Positions 62,484 through 64,000 of a stretch of 64,000 bases of DNA are shown here, in pieces (position 1 is the stretch's first letter; each line of letters starts with the position of its first letter). This DNA comes from JAFAXD01 sp963760435. GTDB taxonomy: Bacteria > Pseudomonadota > Alphaproteobacteria > Rhizobiales > Xanthobacteraceae. The stretch lies in contig CAVXDE010000033.1 in NCBI GenBank assembly GCA_963760435.1, positions 124,001 through 188,000 of the forward strand, written 5' to 3'. The position numbers and the translations under genes are program-made. The notes beneath the pieces are model-generated. The model was not told where the DNA came from, searched no databases, and saw only the letters and a program-made list of their open reading frames with translations.

Positions 62484-63126
62484 ATGACCGTCGTGTCCAA
62501 GGCTCGGGCACAAACAGGTGGAAGACGCGGACGCAGCAAGTCGCAGCTCAAGCGCACGGCGATTCTGCGCGGGGCCAAGGCGGTATTCCTCGCCGCCGGT
62601 TTTGGCGGCGCCAACATGGACGAGGTGGCGGCCCGCGCCGGGGTGTCCAAGATGACCGTCTATCGGCACTTCGGCAGCAAGGAGGATCTGTTCGCCGGCG
62701 TCATCACCGAGCTTGGCAACCAGATTGTCGCCGAAGACCTTGAGCGCATTTTCGCGGAACGGCCGGAGGAAGCGCTGCGGCGCTTCGCGCGCAAGATGAT
62801 CGATATTGTTTTCGATCCCGAGACGATCGAGCTGCATCGCATCGTCGTGGCGGAGTGCCATCGGTTTCCGAAGCTGGGGCAGTTCTTCTACGCGTCGGGT
62901 CCGCAGGTCTGCATCGATGTGCTGGCGCGCTACCTCGAGGCGCAACCGCAACAACCCGCGCTTCCGGATCATCGACCCGGTGCGCACCGCCGAAGAATTC
63001 CTCGAGCTGTTGCGCGGCTACGCGCATTTGCGGGTTCTGTTGCATGTCGGCCAGGCGCTCTCGTCGCGCGAGGCCGAGGCGCGCATCGAGGGCGCGGTGC
63101 GGCACGTCCTGCACGCTGCCGGCTGA
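62484..63126 (+). pseudogene. TetR/AcrR-family regulator with one apparent +1 frameshift
   Basis: From ATG 62484 (AAGGGA upstream): basic start, then the HTH AVFLAAGFGGANMDEVAARA and GVSKMTVYRHFGSKEDLFAG. The frame breaks near 62946, where removing one C gives YLEAQRNNPRFRIIDPVRTA and EEFLELLRGYAHLRVLLHV. About 213 residues corrected, normal for TetR_C_33-type regulators. It lies between the dioxygenase and MFS genes and probably binds the shared operator in both promoters. Confidence 0.78.
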
Positions 63127-63205
63127 GCGTGCGTTAGAGTTGCCGTCGATTATCTGATCCAAAACCTCTCAGCTCGTCATGGCCGGGCTCGTTCCGGCCA
63201 ATCGG

Positions 63206-63286
63206 CGTCATTGCGAGCGAAGCGAAGCAATCCAGCGCTGAGGCGCCGCACTGGATTGCTTCGTCGCTGCGCTGCTCGCAATGACG
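63206..63286. repeat. REP-like inverted element
   Basis: CGTCATTGCGAGCGAAGCGA AGCAATCCAG on the left is mirrored by CTGGATTGCTTCG ... CTCGCAATGACG on the right, an imperfect inverted repeat of about 80 bp. Such CGTCATTGCGAGC elements are dispersed in Bradyrhizobium-like genomes. It sits between the TetR and MFS genes. Confidence 0.7.
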
Positions 63287-63328
63287 CTGAACTCTAGGAG
63301 GTTTGGCCCGGCCCCTTGCGTCCCGTTT

Positions 63329-63346
63329 CGATACTTGCGAGTATCG
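63329..63346. promoter_or_regulatory. Second copy of the CGATAC-N6-GTATCG operator
   Basis: CGATAC-TTGCGA-GTATCG, same core and spacing as the site at 62444-62465, lies 31 bp upstream of the MFS ATG. Likely bound by the same TetR regulator. Confidence 0.7.
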
Positions 63347-63376
63347 TTATCAAGTAACCCGGATTCAAGGACCCTC

Positions 63377-64000
63377 ATGTCGGCTGATTTGCGCCTGAGC
63401 ACGCTTAAGAAAGTCAATTGGCGACTGCTGCCGATAACGATGCTGCTGTTCTTCATGAGCCTGCTCGACCGCACGAACATCAGCTTTGCCGCGCTCGAAA
63501 TGAACAAGGACCTTGGGCTTTCGCTCGCCCAATACGGCCTGGCCGCAAGCATCTTCTATGTCGGCTATTTCCTGTTTGAGATTCCCAGCAACTTTGCCTT
63601 GGCACGGGTCGGCGCCCGCATCTGGCTGACGCGCATCATGGTGACCTGGGGTCTGATCGTGATCGCCAATGGCTTCGTCCAGGGCAGCACCTCGCTTTAC
63701 ACCGTGCGGTTTCTCCTGGGTGCGGCGGAAGCAGGGCTGCTTCCCGGGTTGCTGTTTTATCTATCGTTGTGGATGCCGGCGCATCAGCGCGGCAGCGCTT
63801 ATGCGATCCTGCTCGCGACGACGGCTATCGCCTATGCGTTGGGTGGGCCGTTCACCACTTGGCTGATGACGTTGAGTTTGTTCGGCCTGCGGGGTTGGCA
63901 GACGATGTATGTCGTGCAGGGCGTGCTGACCGTATTGATCGGGGCCGCCATCCCGTTCCTGCTGCCCAATTATGTCAAGGACGCGAAATGGCTCGCACCC
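63377..64000 (+). CDS. MFS transporter, anion:cation symporter (ACS) type, N-terminal part
   Basis: 208 codons are visible before the window ends. NWRLLPITMLLFFMSLLDRT (helix 1 with DR-N), NISFAALEMNKDLGLSLAQYG-like spacing, YVGYFLFEIPSNFALARVGA and RFLLGAAEAGLLPGLLFYLS are ACS family features (phthalate, tartrate, hexuronate transporters). AAGGA precedes ATG 63377. It shares an operator with the dioxygenase/TetR region, so probably imports the dioxygenase substrate. Confidence 0.88.
   Translation, partial: MSADLRLSTLKKVNWRLLPITMLLFFMSLLDRTNISFAALEMNKDLGLSLAQYGLAASIFYVGYFLFEIPSNFALARVGARIWLTRIMVTWGLIVIANGFVQGSTSLYTVRFLLGAAEAGLLPGLLFYLSLWMPAHQRGSAYAILLATTAIAYALGGPFTTWLMTLSLFGLRGWQTMYVVQGVLTVLIGAAIPFLLPNYVKDAKWLAP

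Overview
The window looks like chromosomal DNA of a soil alphaproteobacterium of the order Hyphomicrobiales (Bradyrhizobium or Pseudolabrys-like). This is inferred from the high GC, the four orphan Bug-type substrate-binding proteins, the DUF1236, DUF1330 and EcfG-like sigma genes, and an inverted CGTCATTGCGAGCGAAG element of the kind common in that group. No 16S rRNA or species marker is present. No tRNA, rRNA, CRISPR array, insertion sequence or phage gene was recognised.

Layout. 1-2718: a minus-strand set (Bug protein, enolase-superfamily enzyme, start of a multicopper oxidase). 2824-7000: outer-membrane protein remnants, a DUF1330 protein, an NtaA-type flavin monooxygenase, a small membrane protein, and a decayed type I secretion/AIDA-repeat chimera. 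6992-13958: an alpha/beta hydrolase fold without its serine, a MetE-like protein, an NTF2-like protein, an acyl-CoA ligase, and a FUSC efflux protein fused to DUF1656. 14347-18867: a branched-chain amino-acid-type (Liv) ABC importer with fused permeases. 18897-25034: a Bug protein, a Rieske/FAD reductase, an SSS symporter with DUF3311, and a DUF1186/SEC-C protein. 25144-30128: the most interesting block, a catabolic operon (Rieske oxygenase, VOC protein, SDR, UGSC-type protein) with a divergent TetR gene. 30185-41123: YjbQ, NRAMP, flavin monooxygenase, DUF1236, glycogen synthase, ECF sigma factor, PheC-like protein, CPBP protease, OmpW and another Bug protein. 41219-45188: a CYTH-CHAD protein, a ribbon-helix-helix-like protein, and frameshifted ParA and MetE-like genes. 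45341-53021: an aromatic-acid MFS transporter, an Asp-box protein, a MetE-like protein, a Bug protein, a frameshifted hydrolase, a luciferase-like oxidoreductase and a DUF429-like protein. 53365-58403: an M32 carboxypeptidase, an ABC ATPase fused to a cyclic-nucleotide-binding domain, and two FtsX-type permeases. 58563-60449: an AmpR-like regulator divergent from a class A beta-lactamase. 60489-64000: a two-subunit Rieske dioxygenase, a TetR regulator and an MFS transporter.

The main discovery is the gene at 25144-26814. Conventional ORF calling splits it at an in-frame TGA (26527-26529). The downstream frame continues as Ser-Thr-Cys, giving a U-x-x-C redox motif. Exactly 11 nt after the TGA lies a perfect 6-bp hairpin with loop GGUC, the spacing and loop of an E. 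coli-type SECIS element. It is therefore very likely a selenoprotein of the UGSC type.

Functionally, much of the window serves capture and oxidation of aromatic or organic acids: Rieske oxygenases, flavin monooxygenases, a CoA ligase, AAHS and ACS MFS carriers, Bug proteins and a Liv importer, under local TetR or LysR control. Several operator-like palindromes are visible, including one sequence (CGATAC-N6-GTATCG) shared by a dioxygenase/TetR intergenic region and the neighbouring MFS promoter.

Eight apparent single-base insertions, at least three in homopolymers, break six otherwise normal genes. They may be assembly errors rather than true gene decay.
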